Part shown: positions 1 to 9,637 of the stretch, in pieces
Layout: each line of letters opens with the position of its first letter
How positions within the stretch are numbered: the stretch's first letter is position 1
DNA from: Ophiothrix spiculata
Lineage: Eukaryota; Echinodermata; Ophiuroidea; Amphilepidida; Ophiotrichidae
Assembly (NCBI GenBank): GCA_000969725.1
Contig: JXSR01S034891.1
Length of the DNA: 22,413 nucleotides
Reading direction: 5' to 3' (one strand)
Notes under the pieces: generated by a model
Told to the model about the DNA's origin: nothing
The model's input: only the letters and a program-made list of their open reading frames with translations
The model's database searches: none
Made by a program: the position numbers and the translations under genes

Positions 1-962
1 GAGTAACTACCGACATTCTTCTATTGACATTTAATTGATTGATGCCATTAAGATTCAGGTGAAGTAGAAACTATTTCAAAAACAGGTTATATTAGAACAA
101 CTGCAACTCATGTCATTTTCCTGAGGACAAAATTAAGTCATGCCTTAAGGAATTGTTGTATACAGAGAAGTAGTCAGTTAAAATGATACCTGTCATTTTA
201 AGGTTGTAATTGAAAATGACAGCCCCTTCAGGGAAATTACATAGGACTTTTTGATATACTGATCAACTTTATATGTAAAGCTTCTGGGAATAATATGGTT
301 TTATATCATATGGTATAAAGATAAGTAATTAATTGATGAGAAAGGATATATATAGATTGCACAGCAGGATAATAAAGCAGAGAAAGCCCATTTCAAGGAG
401 CAAGTTGACATTAATCCCGTGCACTGATAACCTTTCAGGCGTATCTTTGATTTTTTTTTCTATTTTAGCTTATGATATTACATCAAGTTATCGTTTGAAA
501 TGTTGAATGACCTTGAATGTCTACTTATTTTTAATTTAGGGAAAAATCATACAGCATTATACACGATGTCAAAACAATGGAATGAAATTTTTAACTGTCA
601 GATGTCAGACAAATGAAAATTTTATGACATCTCTCACTATGAAAAGACAAGCTACTCAGCCAGTACAAAGCCAGCTCAGAAATCGACAGGCGCTTTTTCC
701 TCTTTTAAATGCATGCGAAAAACACAAATTTAGGCGATTGGTATGAATATATATTTAAAACTTCAATTATTTTTATTCAATCAATTCAAGATTTCACGTT
801 ATTTCACATCGATGAAAAGAATTTCAGTTTTTGCAAGTGAACGTGTATTTTAGTGTAGTAAGATGAACTAAAAATTTCATCACGTTTCATCCCACGACGC
901 AAATTTTTAATTTTGCGTGTCCGAATTTCATTTTTTTTTTCAAAGGTCTTAAACGCAAAATT
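1..962. other. AT-rich DNA without a recognisable gene
   Basis: No reading frame of convincing length or composition is visible on either strand. Two small hairpins can be read directly. At 178-201, TTAAAATGA pairs with TCATTTTAA around a 6-base loop. At 897-918, ACGCAAA pairs with TTTGCGT, and the same ACGCAAAATT sequence recurs at 953-962, facing AATTTTGCGT at 909-918. These may be worn inverted repeats next to the element starting at 963, or chance structures in AT-rich DNA. Confidence 0.5.
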
Positions 963-1176
963 CCGTATCCACTTGTCCAATTCAACTATTGTTTTTTAAT
1001 GTACATCACCTGTACCATTGAATTATTTTATACCGTGTTCTGAAACTTGTTAAGATATTTGATGATAAATGGTAGAATAGAGAACAATGTTTTCCAAACA
1101 TTTGGAAGTGTTAGTTGTTGAAAATTGAAAGGGGTTTGTCACTTGGAAAATATTTGAATTGGACGAGTGGATATGG
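963..1176. repeat. 214-bp inverted-repeat element (possible MITE)
   Basis: A 28-bp arm at 963-990 is the reverse complement of 1149-1176 with three mismatches. The shared core is TATCCACTYGTCCAATTCAA. The enclosed ~158 bp is AT-rich with no coding frame. Length and layout fit a short non-autonomous DNA transposon. I could not define a clean target-site duplication, so the superfamily is open and the true ends may lie a few bases outside the arms. Confidence 0.55.
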
Positions 1177-1549
1177 TATATGTTTCAAATTTCATTAATG
1201 CGAATATTGATATGTTTTCTAACAGATTTAATCAACAAATAAACATATTTACAATGTTTTAAAATACCTAATTTTGATTCTTACCGGTCAAAAATAAACA
1301 TATCTACAGATAAATCTATGAATATTTTTAGCCACCACCTCATTTTTATTTGCAAGAATCCCCTTGTGATTATAGGGGTTCAAAGTCAAATCTTGTACGA
1401 CAGGTCACATAAGGAAAAATCTCTCGATTTTTACAAGATAAAGAAAACAATTTTGCTAATTATAAAGCTATTTCATATAACCGATATGACTGTAGTTGAA
1501 AGCGATTATTACAAAGATTATCAACTTTTCAAATTATGCAAAGATGCTA
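1177..1549. other. AT-rich spacer with an unsupported 82-codon frame
   Basis: An ATG-started frame of 82 codons occupies 1318-1566 on the + strand. Its last codons lie inside the terminal repeat of the adjacent MITE, so its present stop is supplied by that insertion. I recognise no family, motif or signal peptide, and the composition follows the AT-rich background. It could be a chance frame or a broken exon. The stretch 1183-1225 also resembles 4589-4636 in direct orientation (roughly three quarters identical by eye), suggesting a shared old repeat. Confidence 0.35.
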
Positions 1550-1796
1550 CAGGGTTGCTCATATAGTTCAAATCAAGTTTGACCTAAAAATCACGTTTTT
1601 GACCCATTGTTGTTGTTGCCCCCTTACCAGTACATGAGAAAATTGATCACATTCGGAGTTCCATTTCATACCTAATACGATTACCTATCAAATCTGACCA
1701 AAAGCAACATAAGTTTCCAGATATGTTCATCAAAAATTGACCTTTACATTAAAAGGTTCTAAAAATATTTTTATTCCAACTATATGAGCAACCGTG
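1550..1796. mobile_element. mariner-type MITE, 247 bp, TA target duplication
   Basis: The left terminal repeat CAGGGTTGCTCATATAGTT (1550-1568) matches the reverse complement of 1778-1796 with one mismatch. The dinucleotide TA flanks both ends directly (1548-1549 and 1797-1798). TA duplication with CAGGG-like termini is typical of the Tc1/mariner superfamily (established knowledge). The interior is about 209 bp, too short for a transposase, and no coding frame is seen, so the copy would depend on an enzyme supplied elsewhere. Confidence 0.8.
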
Positions 1797-1851
1797 TATA
1801 TACAGGTGTGTGCTTGAATATGTGTGATATTAAGACATGTCGGAGTGCCTT

Positions 1852-2030
1852 TTTCGGACTAGCAAACTTTTTTTTTCCATTTCCAGACTGGCGAATTTCG
1901 AGATTAACGAACCCTTTTTAATTTCGGACTAGCGGACTTTATTTCATTTTCGGACTAGCAAACCGTTTTTAATTTTAGGACTAGCAAACCTTCGGACTAA
2001 CGAATCTTCGGACTAGCATACCTTCAGACT
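1852..2030. repeat. degenerate 16-bp minisatellite, about nine copies
   Basis: The unit is close to TTCGGACTAGCAAACC. Recognisable copies begin near 1852, 1881, 1897, 1922, 1948, 1972, 1991, 2007 and 2023. The last three are spaced exactly 16 bp apart, while earlier ones are separated by T-rich filler. Copies vary between GGACTAGC, AGACTGGC and GGACTAAC. The 16-bp period is not a multiple of three and frames are interrupted, so it is not coding. It may be internal to a larger mobile element whose ends I cannot see. Confidence 0.8.
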
Positions 2031-2059
2031 GTTATCAGCGGGCACTACACAGTTTAAAA

Positions 2060-2330
2060 CGATAAATATTTTAGTTTTTTACCATTAGTACTTCTATACC
2101 GCATATCAGATCATTTTATCTGTGAAATATACACAATGATTTTACTGCATTTAAAATGACATTAATGACCTTCATTCACTTACGTAAAACCTTTCTATAA
2201 CATTCTTTAGATGAAAGGCTCTTTTGGGAGAGACGGACGAATTCAAACATAAATATCTAAACACATTTTTAGAAAATGCAGCTTTTAGGTTTCAATAGAT
2301 TATCCATTAAAACAACTTTAGGTCTCTCCA
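2060..2330 (+). repeat. dispersed repeat A, copy 1
   Basis: The stretch around 2205-2320 matches 20660-20795 in the same orientation. Shared blocks include AGATGAAA, AGACGGACGAATT (AGACAGACGAATT in the other copy), AAACATAAATAT, GGTTTCAATAGAT and AAAACAAC. Weaker resemblance extends upstream to about 2060. No terminal repeats or coding frame mark it as a known element class. It is either a dispersed mobile repeat or one edge of an old segmental duplication, since repeat B follows in the same order in both places. Confidence 0.65.
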
Positions 2331-2380
2331 GTGTCCATTATCATGTTTAATACTTAATTACATTGATGACTAAAAATTCT

Positions 2381-4080
2381 TTGGTTTATTGTTAACTTTG
2401 ACTATTTCACTACCGGTGATGTATGATATACTTGGTACAATTATAGTAAATAATGGGAATAGTGCAGACAGGTGTAATGTTACTGTTTTGCTAATGAACA
2501 ATGTCCGTTGTTTTTCATAAGTTGTAAAAAGATATTTTTTTCAAATTTGAAGCAAATAAAAAGTATTAAAAATAGTTGCCAAAAGATTAAATCATGGTAA
2601 TATATTTTTTTTGAAAAGTAGAGCAATTACTCTACAACATGTTTTTTGTCCGGTCTAATTTTCACTCCAGTCTAGAGATATGAAGAATTTAAGAAAGGCT
2701 TTTTAAATCTACGTTGGTCCGATTTATGATATTTGGCTTCCAGTTTAAAAAAACACATCAATTGAAATGAGGAGAATGTGACGGTATTCTGCAACTAACT
2801 GGAGCAAAATCAATCCAAACAAATCTTACCCAACCTAAACCTAACATAAACTGATATCTTAAGTTCATCTTTACCTGAAACATGTCAAAATTTTCAAATT
2901 AAAGCACGGATCTTCATGATACTCTCATATTCCATGAATCTGTGAGACAATCGGGTAGTTTAGGATACAAGTTCTACCAAAAGAGTTGAAAAAAGTGTAA
3001 TTATTAAAGATGTCGACTGTAATTCATAAGTCTTTAACTGAAACCAAGGACAAAAAAACAACAACAAAGAAGTTCAAGAACTCAAGTAAGTTCGTGATTC
3101 ATCTGGCCCGTAAAGGGGACTCATCAGGTTTAATGAGCAAGACTCAACAACCTGCTTAATATCAGCAGATCCTCATTAAAGCGGATCCTTATGTCATGAA
3201 ATGAGTTTAAGGGATGCTTTTCCTAATCAGGTGATGTTTTTAGCAATTTCCATTCAACGTATACTCCACTTAGTCACCAATGGTGAATCTTTAGAGATTA
3301 ACAAATCAGACCATCAAATGTTCAGGTCTTTACAAAATGTGCAATAGCTTTTGATTCAGAGATCCAAGTTACACAAAACAAAAATCTTGTAAAAGCAAAT
3401 GGGCTACTCTGTTATATTATTATAACATTTACTCTAAATTGTGCTCTGTTTCCTCAAAAGAAAAGTTCAAAGTTTGTTGCGTTTTTATTGGGACACCCTG
3501 TATTATTTGAGAAAGATCATGCAATAACACGGCAATCTAATATCAGCTCCCGTAAATGTCCAATGGTTTATATTCTTGTATGCATGAAAAATTACCAGTA
3601 TCGCTAATTAGGCGGTTGGTATGAATATTCATCAGGCTGAGTACAAGATTTTAAAATCGAATTAAATCACTGAAAGAAGTCTGAATTTCAGAAAATTTAC
3701 GCAGAGCAGGTAAAAGAAAGTCTTAAAAACATTTTGCAATTTTAAAAAGTTTGAATTTTTAAACTGTATGTCCAATACCGAGACATTTAACGGAGTGTTT
3801 ATTTTGAACAAGAGCGATGAAATTGGGTCTCACAATTTAAGCTAAAATTAATACTTATCAGTATTTTATATTTCAACTGTACCGCTGAAAACAAAGTGTG
3901 AACCTTAGTGTGTTAGTTCATCCGAAAATCTTACGATAAATATTGATAAAACAGATTTGATGAATGGGTATATTCCCGTAGGTCCAATCACATTCAAATT
4001 GCCGTGAAATTTTAGTGTCTGATGATCAGTGCGCATGCGTAAACAAGTATTATAAATGCGCACAATATATTTAGTAAATG
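2381..4080. other. long AT-rich stretch, no gene recognised
   Basis: About 1.7 kb without a credible reading frame on either strand. Two items stand out. A mariner-like terminal motif is listed separately at 3489-3502. The 18-bp block GGCGGTTGGTATGAATAT at 3611-3628 differs by one base from GGCGATTGGTATGAATAT near 733-750, with weakly similar sequence upstream, so an old dispersed repeat is likely. The region could be intronic or intergenic; nothing here decides between them. Confidence 0.4.
3489..3502. mobile_element. solitary mariner-like terminus
   Basis: Read on the minus strand, the sequence is TA followed by CAGGGTGTCCCAATAAAA. This resembles termini of Tc1/mariner-type elements, which begin next to a TA target duplication (established pattern for the superfamily; the specific family is from memory). 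I searched by eye for the opposite end within about 1 kb and did not find it. The copy is therefore probably truncated, or the likeness is by chance. Confidence 0.35.
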
Positions 4081-4098
4081 CCATTAGCTGACAAGCCA

Positions 4099-4180
4099 GT
4101 CCTGTTGGTCTAGCGGTACGGTGATGGCATCAGACTCCAAGTCTAAAGGTCGTGGGTTCGAGTCCCGTCATAGTATTTTT
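4099..4180 (+). repeat. tRNA-like pol III module with CCA anticodon (SINE head or tRNA pseudogene)
   Basis: An A-box match TGGTCTAGCGG lies at 4106-4116 and an exact B-box match GGTTCGAGTCC at 4155-4165. A possible anticodon stem (TCAGA with TCTAA, one mismatch) encloses the loop CTCCAAG, placing CCA (tryptophan) at 4137-4139. The T arm closes with GGG/CCC. However, the acceptor ends do not pair, and the segment between A box and anticodon is about six bases longer than in a normal tRNA-Trp. A run of five T at 4176-4180 could terminate pol III. A TATAAAT at 4051-4057 lies about 45 bp upstream. I favour a tRNA-derived repeat or pseudogene over a working tRNA. Confidence 0.65.
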
Positions 4181-5100
4181 GTAAATTTCTATATTTTTTC
4201 CCGTGGCGTGTTGATTTTTCTTCAATTATTCACTGTCACAAATGAAATTCTCAAATTTTTGACATAATTTATATAAAAGAACCAAAAAAGGTTACTTTTC
4301 AGTCAAAAAAACACATGTCATATTCAGTAATTTTCACATTAAATGCAAATTATTTCAACACAGCGAGGCTCGAGCCATTTAAAGCGCAAGGTCTGAGCTA
4401 CATGCACGCTGCTGGCATCAGATGGCCCGTCGTGACAAAAGGAACTGGTTATCGAAATCTTGGTGCCTGGTTATCGCAATACAAATCGCAGGCAAGTATG
4501 AGGATCCGATATTAGGTACCTTTCATACACCACATCAGCGTACTTAGTTCTCCTTTTTTTTCTTCAATTTTAAAATCTTATAGGCAAAATATATTTTCCA
4601 AATTTCATCAATCTGAGTATTCATATTTTTACTAGCAGAAACGACCAACCTGACGTATTTTTATCTTCTAAAACAAGATTGATGTAAGGGTTGAAATTCG
4701 TATGTTTAAAACAAATACCATATAATGCATCATTTTTTACCAACAGCAAAAAATTAACTTACATCTGGTTCATTTTATTATTTTCATTGAATGGCTAAGA
4801 TTAAGCGCATCAAAAGTCTACGGGTGGCTTAAAAATCAGACACTATGGTTTAGCATTATATTGCCCCTGAATTCATATTCAGCGCCGTAGTTCATTCAGA
4901 ATTCATCTGGAATCACTGAATTCATAATCCTTGCATCAAGTACTCTTAGACCTGGCATTTTGAAAAAGAAAACAACTTTGGCATCTAGAGTTTAAATCTT
5001 TAATACCGATGCGACTGGGTAGTCATAGGCATCTTCAGACAAGTTGTGTGCAACCAGAAAATAGAGAACATGGTTGAATTTTAAAAATATGTTCTTATCC
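4181..5100. other. mostly AT-rich DNA with a GC-richer island at 4355-4510
   Basis: Within 4351-4510 the base composition becomes more GC-rich than its surroundings and one + strand frame (4315-4515, 66 codons) stays open, with ACTGGTTATCG and CCTGGTTATCG forming a short internal direct repeat. I recognise no protein family. It may be a small exon, a fragment of a repeat, or chance. Further on, 4860-4930 carries several GAATTCAT repeats. The rest shows nothing that I can name. Confidence 0.35.
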
Positions 5101-5104
5101 CTAA

Positions 5105-6015
5105 TCCCCAACGCCTATTCTCCTAAGGGGTGTGCAACCCCCCTTAGGGTTTTTCCCGCTCCATAAAAACGCAAAAGCAACCGGCCCCAGGCATTTAGGT
5201 AATCTCTTTTATATCAATTGCGGTCATTTTGATGAAAAAACTCCCCCTTCGGAGAACGTGTTACAAAAAAATAGCTTAGGAGAACAAGGGTTTAAAACTC
5301 TCGTCGGAATTATTCTATTAAAAAAGCCGGTATATGCCTGGATTCGATCCCGGGATCTCTCGAATCCCAATCCTATTATCACTGTAATCTAACCACTGAG
5401 CAAGAGCTGCCAAGGCATCGATTTCGTGATCATAACAAACTCCGGTCTATGACGTATTTGGACTCATTTTCTTCACTTTGTGATATTTTGTTGTTTAGTA
5501 CGGTTAGGATTATTGTAGACCCATATCTTGCCTTTCATAACCTTAAGTTACCCCCACGCCTATTCTCCATTTCAAATGTTTCTTCTTGGTTTGTGATATT
5601 TTGTTGTTTGGTACTATAAGGGTTATAGACCTTACCTTTGGTACGGTTAGGATTATTGTAGACCCATATCTTGCCTTTCATAACCCTATTTCCCCAACGC
5701 ATATTCTTTGTTTAAAATGTATCTCCTTGGATTGTGATATTTTGTTGTTTGGTACGGTTAGGGTTATTGTAGACCCATATCTTGCCTTTCATAACCCTAA
5801 GTTACCCCAACGCCTATTCACCGTTTAAAATGCATCTCCTTGATTTGTGATATTTTGTTGTTTGGTACGGTTAGGGTTAGTGTAGACTCATATGTAGTCT
5901 TCTATAACTTCAACCCCAACGCCTATTCTCGTGTTTGGACTTAGGCAAGTTTCTTCACTTTGCGGATTGTGATATTTTGTTGTTTGGTATGGTTAGGGTT
6001 AGTGTAGACCAATAT
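5105..6015. repeat. satellite array of ~113-bp units with telomere-like hairpins, five copies
   Basis: The anchor GTGATATTTTGTTGTTT begins at 5480, 5593, 5734, 5847 and 5969, giving spacings of 113, 141, 113 and 122 bp. The second unit carries a 28-bp internal extension around 5613-5640. Each unit also contains CCCCAACGCCTATTCTC or a close variant; an extra copy lies at 5105-5121, left of an inserted SINE. Within units, TTAGGGTTAT faces ATAACCCTAA: in the third unit, 5758-5767 pairs with 5791-5800 as a perfect 10-bp stem around a 23-base loop. TTAGGG is the animal telomere motif, but these are single or double occurrences inside a longer unit. Frames crossing the array are by-products of the repeat. 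It may be the core of a larger mobile element. Confidence 0.85.
5122..5415 (-). repeat. tRNA-derived SINE interrupting the satellite array
   Basis: On the minus strand an A-box-like TTGCTCAGTGG (plus 5393-5403) is followed by a B-box-like GGATCGAATCC (plus 5340-5350, one base from consensus), as in a tRNA-derived pol III promoter. The body would run toward lower coordinates and end near a perfect 9-bp inverted repeat, CCTAAGGGG at 5122-5130 with CCCCTTAGG at 5140-5148. Sequence on both sides resembles parts of the 113-bp unit: CCCCAACGCCTATTCTC at 5105-5121, and TTTGGACT followed by TTCTTCACTTTG at 5457-5480. That suggests insertion into an existing unit. No clean target duplication or poly(A) tail was found, so the 3' limit is approximate. 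Confidence 0.6.
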
Positions 6016-6610
6016 GTAGCCATCCTTAAGGGTATGCGTTAAAATTATGATGATTGAATAACAGTTTTATTCACTGTGAGATTTTGAAGTTCATTAATAT
6101 CGTCAGAAATCCTGCGTTTTGCAATGGAACCAAATAGTGGTATTTTGGATCTGTAAAAAGGATGGAGTAATCCCATTAAGTTGTACAGTGCATCTGGTTC
6201 CAAACAGATTATTATACCGGTAATGGTATCATTGATGTATTAACCCAATAGACGTACATGTACGTGCACACAAAAATCAGACCATCTAGTTTTGTTTTGT
6301 TTCGAAATTGCCAAATGTAATAACGGGAATCAACTCCTGGACTTTATGAGACTCTCCTATAAAACATACTGGCGTGATAATTCTAACTTTTGCACCCTTT
6401 GGGTTTGAGAGTACTAAACTACAATAATTTTAATAATTCCCCATAGACTTATCGTTTGATAAAATAACTATCGCATTATGCTTGGAACCAGTGGCTCAAC
6501 GCAGATAACGGTTATGACGCGTCACCCTAAGGCATATACACTTGGTAAGATACTTGGTTTAATATCAGCATCTAATTTTCATTCTATATAAAACTAACTG
6601 TCGCTTTATA

Positions 6611-6925
6611 AAGTTCGAGATTGTCTCGGTAATACTCATATCAGACAGGTGAATTGAATATGTGATCTTGTCATTCACTATTGTATCTATTGGATATGTA
6701 GACGATAATAAATAGAACACCTGAAATGGACAGCCCATGTCAGGATTTAATACTGAAGCTGTTTTCTCGGAACTCTCAGGCAGACGGGGATTTCCAGTGC
6801 TAAAACAGTTATAATATTTTCCTTAACACGATTTTAGTTGCAGCAGTATTATTGCTCACAGTTTGGGACAAACGTTTGACACAATGACAACCATTTTTGT
6901 ATCATTATCCTTAAGGGTCACTCCA
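6611..6925 (+). repeat. dispersed repeat B, copy 1
   Basis: This stretch matches 21822-22172 in the same orientation. The first 67 bp (6617-6683 against 21828-21894) differ at a single base. Similarity continues in blocks such as AACACCTGAAAT, TTTTCTCGGAA, ACGGGGATTTCCA and CAAACGTTT. A short hairpin, CGAGA-TTG-TCTCG, opens the conserved core. No terminal inverted repeat, poly(A) or coding frame is evident. Just beyond the end, TTTCGGTT and AACCGAAA form an 8-bp stem (6927-6951). Confidence 0.8.
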
Positions 6926-7170
6926 TTTTCGGTTGAAAGCGAAAACCGAAATTTCACGTTTTTTATAAGCCTAACATGTTTCCAAAATTATGAGCCTTAA
7001 AATAGCTTAAAAAGTTCACTTAAATGTGTTTGATCCCTTTTCATACTTCTCACTCCACGCAAAATCTGCCAATCTATTCTAGAGTGTTTATGGGTTCTTG
7101 ACAAAAATGTCTAACAAACTGATTGACAGCCGATAAACATAGCTACAGATATATTAATCAGTGCTGGTGT

Positions 7171-7300
7171 ACTCGATCCCGGTCTCGGTCTCGAGAACGG
7201 TCTCGAGTCCAATACTACTGGACCAGTGACTCGGACTCAAACTCGAACTTCGTCAAGGACTCGGACTTGGTCTCGGTCTCGGACTTTGAAGGACTCAAAA
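7171..7300. repeat. hexanucleotide GGTCTC/GGACTC simple array
   Basis: The region is built from GGTCTCG and GGACTCG hexamer-like units, including a direct duplication of GGTCTCGAG at 7190-7198 and 7199-7207. One frame across it encodes arginine-serine and aspartate-serine dipeptide runs. This is the expected by-product of a CTC/GGT hexamer array and is not evidence of an SR protein. The first half is dominated by GGTCTC and the second half mixes GGACTC with it, so the two halves are partly reverse-complementary. Confidence 0.8.
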
Positions 7301-8156
7301 GTAAAAAGGACCTTTTTTCGTCAGTCACATACAACACAAGAAAAAACAAGTAAATTTCACACACAAAAATATTTGATTTAATTTGTTAAATTTTCCCCCC
7401 ATCATTGTAAAATTTATTTATTGATCTTGGCACGACACTGTCAAAATGTGTCCCATTTTTGTCATTTTACCTACTAAAAACATTCAGTTTGTCTCCTGTG
7501 GTGTCACGGTTCCAAATTCTGCAATTCGAAATATCCGCAAGTTTTGTTGTGGTCAAATCCAAGATGGCCGCTGTTGCGGTAATGGTCACGTACAATTAAA
7601 TCTTCTTTGTTTTACCTTTTTGTTGTACATCTTCATTTCAAAGATGCTTCAGATCAAATTTATGCGAGTGCTTAAACTCAAAAATGGTTTTCATCTTCAA
7701 TGACTTCCCTTAAACACGAAGAATGTCAACCCATTCAATTCGATTGTCAGCGGATTTGAAATAAACGCTTTTAAATTTGCTTCACCTTTTAAGTTCAAGA
7801 ATAATTTATTTTTCATGTCTTATAATTGAATGTGATAAGAAATTGATATACATGCCAGTTAACTTTTGCATACCGTTTCAGGAATAAGTGTTTGCATTAT
7901 TCATTGAAATCATGTAGCAATTAGGATTGTAATTTAAAGGGCATTAATGGGATGATGAATATCCCCTCTAGATAATCGCACTAATGAAAGGTCATTTGAA
8001 AAGTCTCTGTTTGAATTAGATTTCAGGCATCAACATGAATTTAGCAAGTTATTGACCAAACAGCAATTTACAGTGGTCTAGTATTTTATTTACCCTTCTC
8101 TATATAGATAATAAGAGTAATGAGATATGAAACAATTTATTTTACATATATGTGTG
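7301..8156. other. AT-rich DNA, no gene recognised
   Basis: A + strand frame of 85 codons at 7446-7703 contains several cysteines but has no family signature I can name. An AAGATGGCCGC sequence at 7561-7571 resembles a YY1 core, but alone that is weak evidence for a promoter. The rest is AT-rich without visible structure. Confidence 0.35.
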
Positions 8157-8698
8157 GTGCTCTGGAAAAATGAGCGGAAAGTCGCGATTTTCAAAATTGA
8201 GTTTATGACATATTTTAATTCTTTATAATCTCAGCTTTCGAATGATGTATAATATGTCATACTTTCTTTATACAATCTTCATTTAAAGATCGAAATACAA
8301 GGCAGTCCACTCAAAATCTGGCTGTAAAAAATTGTCGCAAATCAATTTTAAAGTTAAAACCTACGAGGACGAATATGGATCGACAACCAAATTCACGTAC
8401 AACCTAGGTCCGACCGGGAATCGAACCCGGGCCACAGCGGTGAAAGGCGAGGTCAGAAACGCTGCGCCAACCCGTCCCCCCTACTATAGTGTAAGATAGC
8501 AAAACACAATCAATTACCCGTTAATAATTGCACTTCCCGGCATAATTAACCTTCAAAACCTGTGATATAGTTTAACACTTAAACATTAATGCGTGTTATG
8601 TCAAAAAACGAAATTTGATCTTTTCACCATATTTTTAGTTTAGCAGCCATTTATTCAGAATCTTCAATCGCGACTTTCCGCTCATTTTGCCAGAGCAC
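8157..8698. mobile_element. MITE with 33-bp terminal inverted repeats, carrying a SINE
   Basis: The left terminus, beginning GTGCTCTGG (8157-8189), equals the reverse complement of 8666-8698 with a single mismatch in 33 bp. Both contain TGAGCGGAAAGTCGCGATT. Weaker matching continues outward, and ATATAT occurs on both sides close to the ends, but the target duplication cannot be fixed because that sequence is itself palindromic. Inside, TATGACATATT (8203-8213) faces AATATGTCATA near 8252-8262. A tRNA-derived SINE on the minus strand occupies the middle. No transposase frame is present, so the element is non-autonomous. Confidence 0.85.
8337..8481 (-). repeat. tRNA-derived SINE inside the MITE
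   Basis: Read on the minus strand, the head contains an A-box TTGGCGCAGCG (plus 8460-8470) and an exact B-box GGTTCGATTCC (plus 8417-8427) flanked by a CCGGG/CCCGG T stem. This layout is shared with tRNA-derived SINE heads widespread in marine invertebrates (established knowledge; family not assigned). The body that follows on the minus strand includes TTTGGTTGTCGATCC and TCGTCCTCGTAGGTTTT, reminiscent of a conserved SINE central domain, which is an inference from memory. The tail boundary near 8337 is approximate and no target duplication was identified. Confidence 0.8.
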
Positions 8699-9637
8699 AA
8701 CTCATATATTTATATCTTTAACAATGCATTTCAGATCGGTAGCTATACTTTTAATAATTTTATTTATTTGTTTTCAACAATATGAACACCATGAGAACTT
8801 TTTACTAAAAGTGAAGAACGTCGAGTACCTACATTTCACATTGAATTAACCATTTTCATTATAGGTATATACGTATGAGCACTTATCAATGTCAAAATAA
8901 CTCAACGCGGTGAAAACAGTTAGCCTGTTCAAGTTTGTCGTAAGTTATCTCATTAACGGACAAAGGATTTAGTTTACAAATCCCTTACAAATAGTTTACA
9001 AATTGTAAATGACAAAAGAAGTATCGAATTAATCTTACCGCACAAAAGAGGCCTGTCAATCAGAGTGTAGGATAGCCTATTGTCTTCGACTAAAGCAAAA
9101 ACGTCTAGAGGTTTTCAGTTGTGCTTTTTATCGTGTAAACACAAAAGGATTGTTACGGATTGCAATTTCTCAAGGGGGGATAATCTATACTTATTGACTC
9201 CGGTGAATAGAATAAGTAATGGGTTAACAAAATATTTTACTACGGATTACAAAATGCATTGTTATGCACGGACAGAACATTTGAACTAGCTAACTGCTAC
9301 AATTGTATAACGTGATTCAATACATTTACTTAAGTGCATGGATGCGTTAATCTCAGCTTGTCAGACTTACACAAGTATATTATGTCCTTGTATTTACCAT
9401 ATTGATGTTGTTATTTTATGTCACTTGTTTGTTCAAGTCAAGGATTTATCCGATTTAACCATTATTCAGTGAATTTTGAGTTTCCCAACTTAATATTAAA
9501 TCAGGAAAGTTGAGAATAAATTATGTATTCTAATGTGTATTATTTACTCACAACGCACTTAGTGCTTATTTAATAGATTGTAGGTGACTGTATAAACAAT
9601 GAAGCAATCTACTAAATAAGCCGAATAATCACATAAG
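8699..9637. other. AT-rich DNA, no gene recognised
   Basis: Nearly 1 kb with no repeat, RNA gene or coding region that I can support. A 69-codon + strand frame at 9080-9289 opens with a non-ATG codon, has no recognisable motif, and matches the background composition. Confidence 0.4.

Noticed and set aside
4350-4410. Possible second tRNA-like module on the minus strand (TAGCTCAG and GGCTCGAGCC)
   Set aside because: The two boxes are only about 20 bases apart, too close for a pol III internal promoter, and the B box is one base short.
5132-5828. Two plus-strand frames of 80-86 codons across the SINE and satellite
   Set aside because: They are products of the repeat sequence. The second repeats itself in step with the 113-bp unit and has no protein homology.
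7123-7353. Frame rich in Arg-Ser and Asp-Ser dipeptides, resembling an SR splicing protein
   Set aside because: The dipeptides are produced by the GGTCTC/GGACTC hexamer array. There is no RNA-binding domain and the frame is short.
7561-7571. YY1-like AAGATGGCCGC as evidence for a promoter (also a related sequence near 20134)
   Set aside because: A single short motif without a start region, CpG enrichment or a downstream gene is not sufficient.
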